64,000 nucleotides of DNA from Bugula neritina (GCA_964035545.1 OZ037773.1:6650251-6714250), one strand, 5' to 3'. Positions 12,201 to 24,760 are shown, counted from the first letter of the stretch. Numbers and translations are program-made. The notes: generated by a model from the letters alone, not told the origin.

Positions 12201-15200
12201 CACAGTGTCATGTGTGTCACTGCGAGACACAATGCCTAAAGTGTCATGTGTGTCACTGCGAGACACAGTGCCCTAAGTGTCATGAGTGTGACACAGCAAC
12301 ACAGTGCCCTAAGTATCACGGGTGTGCCACGAAGACACTGTAGACTAAATGTCACAAAAATAAAGCAGAAGTCTGACAACAACCTCAGCACCAGCAGGGT
12401 AACTTGTAGCATATAAATTGTTAATCTATTTTTAAACTCATGGGTCTAATATCACAGCAGGATATCTTAGTCAAAGCTTATTGGAAAAACCAGCATGCTA
12501 TTTTCGTCTCAACATTTTTTGTTTAATTATACAACAATCACAATGTTAGAGTACAACTTTGATGAAAATAAAATCTTATTAAAAATGCAGCATTTTTTGT
12601 TACAACATTTACAAACTTCAATTTCATGCAATTTCAGTTATTCATATTTTTTTGTGTTTTGTACATGGGTCAGTGTAAAGAAAAACCCTACACTGAAAAG
12701 CAGATACGATTGAGTAAAAGCTATACAAATGCCTGTGAGTCTGTACCCCCTCCCCTTACTTTCACCTACACTAATCTAGAACTGAGTATATACACACAGA
12801 CACACCTTCCAGGGTGAATAATAGTACATAGTTAGGAATATGACACAATCAATGGTGGTCATAGCACTAGTCTAAAAAACCAATGAATAACAAGGGTTAA
12901 CTATAAAAATATGCTTGCTAACAATAGCCCATTTGCCCATTTACGAGGAGGGCTAATGGCTAATAAATTACAAAAAGTATGCTATTTTAAAAGATATTAA
13001 AAATGATTTGTTGGATTCGGAAACTAAATGGTAGGGTAAAAGATTTCACTACTTTTAGAAAAACAGCAAGAGAAAGTTCAATTTTCCTAATCTTACAATA
13101 ACTTTGTAAGAAGATGTATTTAGAATAACAACTGACCAGTTTAACAGAGCCGAACTCTTTAGGAGCGTAATAGTAGGTGTCTGCAGCGGTGTGCTTCCTT
13201 TCCAGGTGACCAATATCTACATTCTGCGGGTTTCTTAAAACCAACTCTCTGATCCAGCCTGATACATGGTACGTAGAGTATATAGTAGTTACAGTACATG
13301 GTACATAGAGTATATAGTAGTTACAGTACATGGTACGTAGAGTATATAGTAGTTACAGTACACGGTACATAGAGTATATAGTAGTTGCAGTACATGGTAC
13401 ATAGAGTATATAGTAGTTGCAGTACACGGTACATAGAGTATATAGTAGTTGCAGTACACGGTACATAGAGTATATAGTAGTTACAGTACACGGTACATAG
13501 AATATAATATCATATAGTATATAGAGTACATACTATACAGTATGTATACAACATATACATACATATATAAAGTACAACTTCTGTATCTTCAACTATGTTA
13601 TGCGTTAGTAGAGAATAAACTCACCGTGTTTGAACGGCTCTAGCAGGGCAGCTGGGGGATCCTCCATGACCATAGAGGGGTGAAGGTCACTGTGAGAAAC
13701 TAGAAGAAATCAACACGAGCTGGGTAAGATAATTCTAAAGGGTGGAATATGTAGAATACCGACTATCATTAGTAATTATACAGACTAACAGGCATAGTCA
13801 AGAGTTGAGAGAAATGAAACATCCATACAAAAGAAGAGATCATTACAGGTTAACTAAGAGACCCACAACAAGCAAATGAAAACAATTACGAATAAATTTA
13901 GCATAAAAAAATGAAGGTTTACATTCACCTAATGTTATTTTAACTTAGAAACTAGCGAAAGATGATAAAATATTCCATTTTTACATTTATTTCAATTAAA
14001 ACTATGTTCATATTCAAAATAAAATCCTTTATAAACAATGTTGATAACCAGTTTTACTACAACGTATCTATCTCAGACTAAGTTTTACTATAACTGCCTA
14101 CGTCTCGCATTATAACTAAAAATAGATAGCAAGAACCTTTGACTAAAACATCGAAGCAACAGCTTTACCTGCATTTAAAATATTTTAATATTCATTCATT
14201 AGAAGTCATTTAGAAGCGAAAAAAATTACAAGTTTTAAATATTGCAAGACCATCCAAGTCTTGATATTTTAGTATTTGTTCATTAAAAATCAGTTGCAAG
14301 TTTCACATGCTGTACAATATGAGGAGCATACAACCACATGAGGAGCATACAACCACATGAGGAACATACAACCACATGAGGAGCATACAACCACATGAGG
14401 AGCATACAACCACATGAGGAACATACAACCACATGAGGAACATACAACCACATGAGCATGCAACTCCTAACACCAACTCACTATGAGCCTTCCCAAGCGC
14501 TGACTTGCTGACAGCGGGCGGAGCTCGGGGTTTGAAAGAGTCTGAAGAGAACTTCCTCTTCGTCTCGGGAGTCCACTCGTCTTCGGCTTCAATGACCCCC
14601 TGATCTGTGTACACCTCTGCCCAAGATGGCCGCTTCACCACTCGACCTATCAGATGCGCAATGAACAACAAGTGATGCAATACAAGTCTGTAATGCAAGT
14701 TTCGACTTCAGAAAACTATAAAAAAAGGACAAGGCAGTTACATCCAATATTTTAAAAGAAGTCAGAATTAGATGTTAGTGAGGGGCTGTTTAATTGAATC
14801 ATCCACAAACAAGCGATCTTTTCTCACAGGCTAAGCATTTTAGGAGAGGGGGGAGGGGTTAAGGGCCCTTGTTAAGCTTCATTTATTTATTTAGTATGAT
14901 CTGTCATCACCTTTCCTACTAACTCTCATTGGGGTCCATTCTTCGTCCTCATCGCTGTTCCCGTCAATCAGCACCCTGGCGGCAGATGTCACTGGAGAGC
15001 AATTCTTCAACATGTCATCTATATCTACAGAGAGAAGACAACTATCATCACACTGACGCAGGGTGATGAGATTAGATTACCAAGTACAGTTTGTAGAAAT
15101 GTTCAATCTTTGCATTTCCATGAATTCGCATTATGCGAATGAAAGCTTATACGGATGAACTTGTGGTTACGGTTTGTATTAACTTATGTTTGTGATTTCA

Positions 15201-16539
15201 TTGGATGCAACTGTTTTCAAACCTCGGATGAAAAATCGTGTAGTGAATACAGATTACTAGTTGCTGAAGAGACTGCAGATGTATTCTCATTTAAATTGCA
15301 AGAAATATTAGCCAACATTTCCAACATTTATCGTTTATTGTTACTATGGCTATCAACATATAGGCTAAGTGGTGATAGGTAATAAATTTATTTAAGCCTG
15401 AATTTTAACTTAAAAGGTCTGCATTACTGATGAAATCAGGGGTGACAACCCCTAACTACTACACCCAGTTACACCGCAGATTGCATTCACATTGTTGTGG
15501 GCGCAAGCGCTACATTGGCCGGATGTTCAACTAATGACAATACTTTGCCATCGGCTATTAACTAGTCGAACTTCTGCAATGATTTCCTTGTGCGCAGCCT
15601 AACCCAACATTTATCACGCTTGACTGACTCAAAGCTATGCCACTCTTTGTGCAAGCAAAAATTAATTGGTCGCTAAAAACTGAATCTCGATTTAAAGATT
15701 TTGCAGAGAACATTGTTACAAGTTGTGCTCAAAAAAATGATAAACAGCATGAGATTTCAACAAAAAGTAAGGAAATGAATTCAGCCTCAATGCCATCACA
15801 TTTTATAAGCACAAAAGACTGACATTACTGAAGCAGCTAGTTGTCAATTCATTCCATTGTAGACAATCGCTACTTGAGCACATCACGTGACTCTACTACG
15901 CAATACTATGCAAAGATAGACTATTATACTACTACTACTATTTATCAATTAGTGAAATCAGCACAAACCAGGTACTGTAACATCCACTGTAGCATCTTCT
16001 GTATCCGTTTCCCTCTCATTAGAAGCCTGAGGCGTGGCTTGCTTCCGCCGGCTTTTCGAGGAGTCTGGAGATGGAGCAAACCTCTGCAATGGAGGCGGAG
16101 TTACTAAGCTACTAGAGTCTGCCGAACTCGTCTGAGACGCTGACTTGGCTAAGGGCTGGGGCGCAGGAGAAGAAGACCGACTGATATCGGATTTGTCACT
16201 TTCAGTAGTTCTATTGGCAATTATTTTCCCAAGTATAGAGTCAAGACTAGATTTTTTGGACGATTGACTAAAGAGTGAATTTGGCTCAATATCTTCATTA
16301 TCGCTCAGCGGTTCGATGGGAGAGCCGCTATCGTCACTCTGATTGGCTGACATTCTTTTGAGAGGAGGTGGAGCTCTAACCGAATCTGAGACCGTCTGTA
16401 GAACTGGTCGGGCTACCATGGGCGGCGGAGGAGGTGTAGAGAGCGTCCTTGAACTTTGGTGAAGAGGCGGAGCCAACGGCAACAAATTCAACATGGCACC
16501 AATCGGCTCTTTGCGACCCTCTGTTATAGAGTCAGTCAT
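1..16539 (-). CDS. MBD, PHD-like finger and F-box chromatin protein (3'-partial)
   Basis: Twenty coding exons join in consistent phase: 15969-16539 (ATG at 16539), 14911-15024, 14482-14646, 13625-13699, 13137-13258, 10721-10748, 10276-10395, 8819-8979, 7743-7976, 7109-7249, 6073-6132, 5419-5614, 4035-4135, 3501-3714, 2867-3014, 2227-2378, 1786-1941, 1116-1299, 496-697, and an exon ending at 205 that reaches the left edge. About 1,100 residues are visible. Residues 1-300 are Ser/Pro-rich with acidic patches. At about 297-398 is an MBD-type fold (PFKHGWIRELVLR, DTYYYAPKEFGS, KLRS), with the Asp, Tyr and Arg expected at the methyl-CpG contact. At about 531-580 is a C4HC3 PHD-like finger (CTSNC, CGVC, HQEC, VCSLC) whose first pair is Cys-x3-Cys. 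Two psi-KxE SUMO-type motifs (VKKEP, IKKEP) follow. The last exon reads VFRHLSVQDRLSASRVCRLW, an F-box. By inference it is a nuclear reader of methylated DNA that recruits an SCF ligase. I recognise the domains, not the orthologue. Confidence 0.85.
1344..1512. repeat. Imperfect TAC/TAG triplet microsatellite
   Basis: A run of ACT/TAC triplets with scattered TAG, TGC and TTC variants. It lies in the intron just upstream (minus sense) of exon 1116-1299, about 45 bp from its acceptor. The long Val-rich minus-strand reading frame here is produced by the repeat alone. Confidence 0.85.
1594..1778. repeat. 34-bp minisatellite, about 5 copies
   Basis: The 34-bp unit carries cacttactctatagtgat. It ends a few bases from the donor of exon 1786-1941. 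On the minus strand each unit contains GTAAGTGT, matching the real donor next to it. Confidence 0.9.
2496..2648 (-). mobile_element. tRNA-derived SINE, degenerate copy
   Basis: In reverse orientation it matches the element at 62,308-62,522: the block gagcaattatgactgga followed by gctcttcct, the tRNA B-box side (ggggctcaaacctatgacc), and the tail region gtttatagtcacaatccct. The tRNA A-box end is missing. It is intronic in the MBD/F-box gene. Confidence 0.75.
3097..3158. repeat. Long near-perfect hairpin
   Basis: Arms 3105-3124 and 3131-3150 are perfectly complementary over 20 bp around a 6-nt loop (ttctca). The pairing extends outward to 3097 and 3158 with one mismatch, giving 28-bp arms. It is intronic. 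Confidence 0.9.
4157..4460. repeat. 30-bp minisatellite, about 10 copies, with CCAAT
   Basis: The unit contains gtgttagccaatcacagga, so almost every copy carries CCAATCA on the plus strand. It starts about 22 bp upstream of the acceptor of exon 4035-4135. The plus-strand frame LANHRTRMTV is a by-product of the 30-bp period. Confidence 0.9.
4533..5396. repeat. 20-bp minisatellite, about 43 copies
   Basis: The unit is gagacagtctgtagtgcatg with variants (gtgtatg, gtgtctg, gtgttta). It ends about 22 bp past the donor of exon 5419-5614. Larger-scale duplications inside the array are visible as repeated variant orders. Confidence 0.95.
7109..7249 (-). other. PHD-like zinc finger exon
   Basis: This exon encodes most of a C4HC3 finger: Cys-x3-Cys, Cys-x2-Cys, His-x3-Cys, then the first Cys of the last pair. 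The final Cys comes from the next exon (6073-6132, LCIMKSRK). The first pair is spaced by three residues rather than the usual two. The fold could be a divergent PHD or another zinc-binding finger. Confidence 0.65.
9051..9146 (+). repeat. Dispersed repeat family, copy 1
   Basis: About 95 bp (ggatgaatttgtggttgttg through gaatgaaaaattc) that recurs in the same orientation at 15,150-15,240 and 44,430-44,520. It has an internal inverted pair, ttcattcgatg and cattgaatgaa. No coding potential is seen. Confidence 0.75.
12005..12335. repeat. 27-bp repeat array with a 135-bp higher-order period
   Basis: Blocks such as gtcatgtgtgtcactgcgag and tgtcacagcaacac alternate in about 27-bp steps. The string starting cacaaatgtgtcacagcaac recurs at 12,047 and 12,182, giving a 135-bp higher-order unit. 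It is intronic in the MBD/F-box gene. Since 27 is divisible by 3, all frames stay open and the plus strand reads as Cys-rich. Confidence 0.85.
13137..13699 (-). other. MBD-encoding exons, N-terminal half of the domain
   Basis: Exons 13625-13699 and 13137-13258 read LLEPFKHGWIRELVLR and DTYYYAPKEFGSVKL. This is the N-terminal half of a methyl-CpG-binding domain. A longer than usual loop with many charged residues lies between the two beta strands. The domain is completed by the 28-nt exon 10721-10748 and by exon 10276-10395, which ends the fold with SLSSDNFSFAKR. Confidence 0.75.
13264..13500. repeat. 32-bp minisatellite, about 7 copies
   Basis: The unit acatggtacatagagtatat followed by agtagttacagt repeats every 32 bp. 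It begins within 6 bp of the acceptor of exon 13137-13258, so the repeat provides the sequence just upstream of that splice site. Confidence 0.9.
14318..14457. repeat. 19-bp minisatellite, about 7 copies
   Basis: The unit is acaaccacatgaggagcat. It ends about 24 bp past the donor of exon 14482-14646. Confidence 0.9.
15150..15240 (+). repeat. Dispersed repeat family, copy 2
   Basis: Matches copy 1 through ggatgaacttgtggtta and gatttcattggatgcaactg. It lies in the intron between exons 15969-16539 and 14911-15024 of the MBD/F-box gene. Confidence 0.75.
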
Positions 16540-19500
16540 TCTTAGATGATAGCTATTATTCTGGTGGAAGCTGGTCTTGAATAGCTAGGTATACATTGTT
16601 CTAGGCTAGCAGTGGTATACCAGCCAGCTACAAAAAGCATTGAATAAAAACTAGATGAGCGAAGTACATACAATGAGGGCACAACAATTTATCAGATACT
16701 TTCACAACAAAAGTCAACATTATTTGTACCGCTAGGTAACTGAAAAGTTCTGAGTTAAACGTAGACTTCATAACTAAAACTTAAATCATCAGTACTCATA
16801 CAAGTTCTAAGGCTAAATGACGGTAGCGCTCATAGATTCCCATTTACGCTATATTAACATTTCTAGTGGGAATGATTATTTCTACTATTTATTACTACAC
16901 TGTCAGTTGGAAAGAAGTTACGTACGGTTAGTACCATTTATTGGAGGTATGAGCTTTCTCTGAATACATTACCATGCTGCTGAAGTTGATCTTTCGCGCT
17001 CAAAACTCACAAAGTTGCATCACACAAAATTTAACCGCGAAAGAAATTTTTGCGAACAGCAAGCGGGTGTACATCCAAAATATGACATTTCAGTAGACTT
17101 GACATATAAATTAAGTTACCTTTTCCAGATACAGCTGTTTCTCATTCCAATTCTCTTTACTCATACTGTCCAAGGGCAATTGAAATATGGCTGGCGGAAG
17201 TTCTCATTACTAGTATTAACTAAGGCTCTCTATTGGATGATCAAATCTGTATAAAAGAACCACAACAAAACCACGTGCAAAAGGCGCAGTAATAACTGTA
17301 CAGAGTTATAACACTGTTTTATTCACACAGAGCATTTATGACTATACATACACCAAAGGCAAGAGTAGTAGGACGATAATTAAGTCAAATTTAAACACAA
17401 CGAACACGGTTCAATAATAAAAGCTTGTATAGAAGAATAACAATACTAATATACTTAACAAAATAAACAAGAACATATAATTTTGACTTGAACTAACCAT
17501 TTATGATTTATTGCGAATTTCACGCGTAACGACTTCATACCGGTGTAAACTGGCCGACCTTGAACCTATACAAGCTAGTGTAGTTATCTCCTCAATTAAC
17601 ATAGCAGACCGAAAATCAAAACCACAGAAAAGCCTGTAATATTCAGTAATGAGCATTCACACGTTGTAATTGTTACCAAAAAGAATTACTACTTAAGTGA
17701 GTTAGTGATTGATAACTAAATAAGTTCAATTTGAGCAACTACTTCACCCGTTGTCGTTTCACAAGTTAGATTTGGTTGCTGTTGACTATCGGAGTTCTTC
17801 ACGTGAGTCTTCGCACGTGAATACCTCCCAAATTCAACATTGGTCAGCCTAATCTTTGACCGTATTCGGATACAGCTACTCCACTTCGGCTTTTAATTAT
17901 ATTCTAATCATAATAAAACTCAAACTGGAATGATCATGATGATCATTAGATGAATTTTTTGGTTAGATCACAATGAATTGAAAACCTCATCTTTTAATAT
18001 TATAATAATAATAGTAATACTAATGATAACTGTAATGGTAGTACTAGTAGTAGTAGTAAAACAGAATGTGAAGATCGATGGGAAATTGTAGGAGGTAGCC
18101 AAAGAGCTAGGCGGTAAAGTCAAGTTAAAGTTTACCTTTTTGTTTTAGTTTAACTTAGGTCTTAGAGTTAATCACTTAATGCTATTGTTAGTGTTATACT
18201 TATAGTGATAGTCATAGTTAAGTCTTTGGTATACTAAAAGTATTACTATTAGTATTAGTAGCAGTATTAATATTAGTATAAGTATTAGTTATAGTTATAA
18301 GTACTTTGTGTTAACTGAAAGTCTGAGTATTAGTATAAGTATAAGGGTGAGTATCAGTATCACACTTTACAGTTACTGTTAATATTAATTATTATGTTGG
18401 TCTTTGCTACTGTTAGTGTTATTCCTACTCTTGGTGGTTGGTTGTAGCACTACTACTAGTAGTCCTACTAGTATGTACGTAGGTTACTGTCTGGGTTACT
18501 GTGTGTTGGTGTGATCTTTTTATTATTATTCATTTATAATTATTGGGCTCAAAATGTATGTGTCTAAGCAATTACATGCTCTCAGTCATCATGATAATGT
18601 TTATTAAGTGATAAGTTCAGATTTATGACAGTTTGTGACTCCAGACTTGAAGACTATCTTCAGTCTTTATTTTTATTATAAATTTTCGCTTTTTCAGTTG
18701 TGGGTTAAGGATGGTGTCTTTATGACGACTGTTACTGGAAGCCCTGGTTAACATGCAACGTTTTAGGTGACTAATGGATGTCCAAGATTCTCTCAATTAG
18801 TTAACCTCAACACAGATGTCTGCTTTTAGACCAGTTATTTATTTACTTGCATATGTTCTGTAGATATTTAAAACAGCATTCATGTTGTTAAGCAGTGAGT
18901 GAACTCAGTTTTATCAAAGTGATTTAGGATTCTTTTTTAAGATTAAGATAGTTTCAGTCATTGCATTGCTGCAGTTTTTTTCCAATAATGAGCTAAACAC
19001 TCTGATGTTTTTATTTTTCTCTATAAGATGTTTACTTATAACCATGTTTATTAATATTTGTACTTAATCTTTTCAATAACTGTATTAGCTTGATAAATGG
19101 AGTTAGTAATAATGCAATATATGTTAATGTAAAGGATTTAGATTCTATTGGTCTCAGAGTTTACTAATACCGGTGCAGAAGTTGCACACTAGTGCTGAAT
19201 TAATGTCATATTTTCTTTCTGGCCAACATTTGAAAGCTAATACACATATTACATAAAGCTATATCACATGTTATAAGTCTTGTACGGATGAAATGCTGAT
19301 TTTTTTTCTCTGTGCAGGCTACTGAGAGTGTTGGTGATGATTGCATCAATTTCAATTAATATGAAAAGCAGGCTAGTTTTATGTAGAAAATTGTAAACTT
19401 TGTCACTATGTTCCATTCCGTAAGTTGTTATTGGGAGTTATCGTATTTGTATTGTTTTATTTCAAGATAAGACAACCTCAACAATACGTATCCGCTCATT

Positions 19501-22500
19501 CTTGCCATTATATTGTATAAAATGGTCAACAAAATATTATGTTTTAAACATCAATCTACAAAAAATGAATATACAAACAAACTACTGGTGAAAATTTTGT
19601 GTGTGTTATAATTAATAGACATTTTCGACCAAGCTACAAGAGAAATTAAAGCTTTACCTAATTTTTAAGTACATGTTGAGGATCAACCAAATTTTCAAAA
19701 ATGCAATTCTTATAAATTCAAGTTTCACAAATTATATATAGTGCATACAACTTTTTTTTTATATCTCTATAAATTTTATTTATTTAAATTTTCTACTGAT
19801 ATTTCTTAAATATAAGCTTGCTTTATACTATATTAGGCTTATTCGATATTATAGACTCTTAGATGTTGCCTCAGATAGTAATTTTGCCTCAAGACGCATA
19901 TACAGCTTGAAGTAAATCATACTAGAGGAACTCAAGTTATAAGCTTAACCATTAACAAATACCTGATGACTTTAGTTTAAATATACACCTCACACATGAA
20001 GCAATTCTATTTCTCATATAAAGTGACAAAAGCATTCATTATACGAAGATATCATTTCAAACTAGCTGTGTGCTATGTATTTTAGAAGAATTTTACAGTG
20101 CACACAACTCTGCAGTCAATATACAGATCAAATCTCCAATGTAGTAGAAATCAAAACTTTTTTATAATCAGTTGTCAACAGCTTGTTATTGCTAAACATG
20201 GTCTCAAAATATATGGAAACTTAGCCAAAAGTTATTCTAAGCAAAATTCTGTAGATTTTATCAGTTTAAAGATTTTTGAATAAACAGCTTTTCTACCCCT
20301 TAATTTAGGAGATTTCAAGAGATGTTGATTGATAATCATAATAGTATCAGTAATTTAGGCGGTGACTCATCATAAATGGTTGTGTTAGAAGACAGGTAAC
20401 TTAATATATAAAGATATTCTTTGACCATTGGGAGATGTTTTGCTGCCCAAAGGAAATATTAATCATGTTACAGATGAGTTTGCCTTAGTTATGATAAGAA
20501 CATAATTCAGTCTAACATGTGTCGTGGCCCTAATAACATTATTAGCCAATTCTGATGGCAGTTTCTACTGCTTACTCATGAATCATAAGCAATCCACACT
20601 CTCGTATTTTTTAATATAATATTGTTGGCAAAATAAATTAAAATGACCAGCTATAGCAAGTCATTTCACATCTTCCATACTATAAGGTAAAGTAGAGGAA
20701 ACCATTACAAATCTACACCAAATATGCTCTAATGAGAAAACTTATACACTTGAATTGAAGAATTAAATACTGGGCTCTCAACTAGTCATGTGATTCAACT
20801 GAAGATGGATCATGTGATCTAACTAAAAATGATCCTGTATAGAATAGTTTCCAACCTCTAACAGTCTAACATATGGTAACGACAAAAAATAGGCAAATTC
20901 AAACTTTTAAGTGGATGCTTCGATTTAAGACAATTTTTAATGAGAGCTTAATCATGGTAAATCAAAGTTACCAACTAGTAAGACGAAAACAAAAATGTAA
21001 AATAAACATCTTCTAACAATAATATTAGTAAAATCTTCCACTGATTTGTAAAAAGTCAAGTACTATAATTATTGAGCTGACTAAGATAATCCTATTCTTC
21101 CTAGTTGCAGATGTCAATGCCTTTGCTGAACAGCAATATTGAAAAGTTTTTAGAGTTTAGTAAAAATGAATATTGCTGGGGTAGAAATTGTTAAATAAAA
21201 ATATAAACTGTGCATTAAAAACCAACTATAATGCCCTAAAATTAAATTTTTAACAATAAACAATGGTTTCTTTTTGTAATATTCCTCTTAATAATATGAT
21301 AACACATAGGTAGCTGGATAAAAACAAAAGCAATCTTAGGAATGCAACCAATTTTTTCAAATATCATACAGCTTGAAGTTGGTGCAAAAATAAAAGAGTA
21401 CTGTATATTTTCTAAAACTTTAAAATCTCTTTCGTTCAAATCTCTTTAACTTCAGTATATAAAGGGTTTCAGTTACTTAGTCAAAGTTTTTACTAGCCAT
21501 ACAGTTAAAGGATGACATTTAGAACTGACAAAAATTTATAAGTTTCAATTGAAAAAAGACACTGCAACTGCTGAGATGCAATATAAAAGTTTCAAACCGT
21601 TTGGCATGTGTGGGAAGTTTTATAGTGGGAATGTAGATTTAAAATATTTAGCAAGCTGACGCAATATTAATCAGGAAAATACTAGAACAAACTCTGACAA
21701 GTAATTTGTCATGCACTATGAAGCAGGTATGATTGCAACAAAATTAGAAAAGGAGAAACTGTTTGTACCGTGAACAATAAAGTATTTTATATTATTATAC
21801 ATGTACAGTAGGTAAGTTTATTGCGTCGCACTAATTGCTGCACATTTCTAATCTGTTTCACAGCTCCAATTCTTATCATTTTTAAAAATCTAAAAGCACT
21901 TCCTAAATTTACACTTACAAAATCAGAGTATCAAGAATTAAGGAAAGACAGCAGTAAAGTGATTACGTCTAATGGCCGCCATTTGCACTAGACAGACACC
22001 CTCCTTGCTATCAAATAATATACAGACATTTGATATATAGGCTCTTTGTCGCACTTTTGGTGCATTTACATTATTCTACCATTTACTTCAATCAGCAATT
22101 GGCTTCATACTTCACACAAAGAAACAAGTTTTTGCCAAATTAATTTACAGAAGTTGGTTGCCACTTCAACATCAAAAGCATCATTTACAATTATTACCTG
22201 ATGTGTTTCCCTGTAGAGAAAACTTTTCAAAAATGTTCAAGTGTAAGCAGACGTTTTGAGCCAAAAGATTAATTTAAATTTATCTGAGTATTTTTGCTAC
22301 AACAATTATATAATTATACCTAGAACATGATAGAACTGGTCTCTCAGGATGTATGACAAACAAGAGCTTACGCGATATTGCTAAGCAAGGTCAAACCCTG
22401 AATATGTTTCGTCATCTTCTTGATTATTTTTTCTAGTTTTACAAATTTATTCGCTTTACACCAAAACCAATATTTTAGTTAGTATTTCATTGCCTTATTT

Positions 22501-24760
22501 GGATTCATCTTTTTTATATTTACTTGCACAATTTATTATTGTGTTCCAAAAACATGGAACTCGTTGGTATCATTTTTATCTAACAACATTATAACAAGAC
22601 CTTGGCTTGGAAATAAAAAAAACACATCAAAAATAAAGTTACTAATGGCTTCCACTCTTTGGCTTCAAAGATCACACCCAACTCATTAACATCTTAAGTG
22701 CCAGTATAAATTGTAAAAGTATTAATATAAATGAATTAGTAAGAATTATAATATGTTTCGATTTGTGAAATTTTGCAATATGTGACGAATAAGGAAATTG
22801 AGCCCCTTGACATACTAATAGACTTCAGGTATGGGAAGCAGATTGACACAGGTATATCAAAGAATCCAGTTTGTAATGTAAGTTATATTATCTTGTGGTA
22901 TAAGGATGGCAGTTTGTTATATAAGATAATGTATATGTTGTGCTATAATGAAGATGTCAGTTTGTAATCTTACATATTTATTGAGTAAATTAAGGGTGTT
23001 TGAATATTTGGAGTTGTCTCTCACTTTTCTTGCTTTATTCAGTCTGGGCATTACATATCACTTCTAGATATTGAGCTTTTTTGTTATCTCTCTACAGTCT
23101 ACATTCTAAATGTAATGAGGGAAAAGTAATAACTTATTCATACATACTGTGTGTTTTGAGATAGAGAAGTTTCCAGAAGCATTTCTCATTGGCTTCCTGC
23201 TTATGCAACGTTTATGTAACTTCTGATATTTTTACATAAATCAAGTTTTCACAACTGCATGTCAGTTTGAGGAAAACATTCTTTTCATGCTTTGGGTTGG
23301 CTCTATCAACTTCTCAAATTGCTTCTGCCAATACTATTGGATAGTAGTAACTCAACATAGGGGTAATTAGTTATTCTCTTTACAAGTAAATATGCCTTGA
23401 TCAATTGAAAAAATAATATAGTTAATAGTTAACCTAAGCCAGCTGATGATATAAAAAGCACACTAAAAAGCACACAATCTACCAGCCAGGTGTTCTATTG
23501 GCAAGCTACATTCATTGGAATTTTTTCCTGTTTTGATAGATTAAGGTTTATATAAAATTATCAATTTTTATGCCTTAGAGATACTTCCAGTTTTATGACG
23601 TTGTATAACAAATTTTTCTTTTTAAGTACGTAAATGGTCATGCAGGCTATCTGTGCCTTAGTTATCATACTTCTTCATCTTAATGTTTCCCCTACTACTG
23701 ACATATGCTTTATTTTTTGGCTAATTTCCAATTAAACTGTTTACATTGCACGCACACACCCCAACGGCTCTCTAGCCTATATCTACCATTATCACACGTA
23801 TATCAATTCCTGTAGACTCCTAGTAAACATTCTCTGTATGTGATATTTTAAAAACTTGAAAACTGTTTGCCGAGCAGATATTGCACTAAAAGTAGTTTAA
23901 ATTTTGTTGTTAGTAGCTTGGCACAGCATTATCATCTTTAAGTAAAAATATGATGAAAACATTTATTTAAATGTCAGTAAATAAGAAAGTCAGCAATTAT
24001 TTAAGCCTTTTGTGTAACTTTTAATATTGCAATGCTAAATATTTTGAAAGAAACAATTAACAAAATAATTTGAGATGATCATAAGTAGTCAGTTATTTTT
24101 GGATGTGAACAGTGTATTATTATATGAAAAAACTACAGATGAATAAAATCATATATTAGAGTTTTAAATAAACAAAGCAACCGTAGTCTAATTAGGGATA
24201 AAGTCAAACTTGAATCCTAAAATAAAAGCCTTATAATTCTAAGCTTAGTACCTTTTGAGGTTTGGCCTAATTGACCTAGAGTTATACCTACAGCGGTTTT
24301 TATTGTCGAATCATTTATTGGAATAAGTTTAATTTAGTTGTAAATTTGCTTGGGAAACCCATGCAGTTATTGGAAAAATGATGATTTCATAACAAATACT
24401 TGTTTAGCTCTGACTAGAAAACTCTAGAAAAATTTTCTGCTCATCTCAAAATGACAAATGTAAGTTTATGAGGAAATAATCATAATAATCAGATATAATT
24501 TGAAGTTTGAGGAAAATTTATTAAAGCAATTAAAAATGGGAGATGACAAATATGTTGCAAGTTACAAGGAAACTTAGCCTCTCTTTAACTTTTTCCGCAT
24601 CATCAATCGATGTCATTCTTCTGACTTCTAGAAAAGCAGATCAAAGATCTGGCTGTGCCAAAACTAAACCATTAACGATAATTGAGAACTTCTGGGCCAA
24701 TTAGATTTGGATACTGTCCAGGCTCTTTATATATTCCATTGAAATTTCTTCTCAGAGTTT
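16540..24760. other. Intergenic, no gene found
   Basis: AT-rich, with no exon chain on either strand. 17,500-17,900 is richer in CpG and is the most likely place for the promoter and 5' UTR exons of the minus-strand MBD/F-box gene. 17,990-18,420 is a degenerate low-complexity stretch of AGT, TAGT and TATAGT steps. The short frames elsewhere have no splice context or recognisable motif. Confidence 0.6.
17990..18420. repeat. Degenerate TAGT/TATAGT low-complexity tract
   Basis: Irregular steps of agtatt, agtatta, gttatag and similar, with no fixed period. A tract of the same style is present at 52,740-53,280. Confidence 0.55.
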
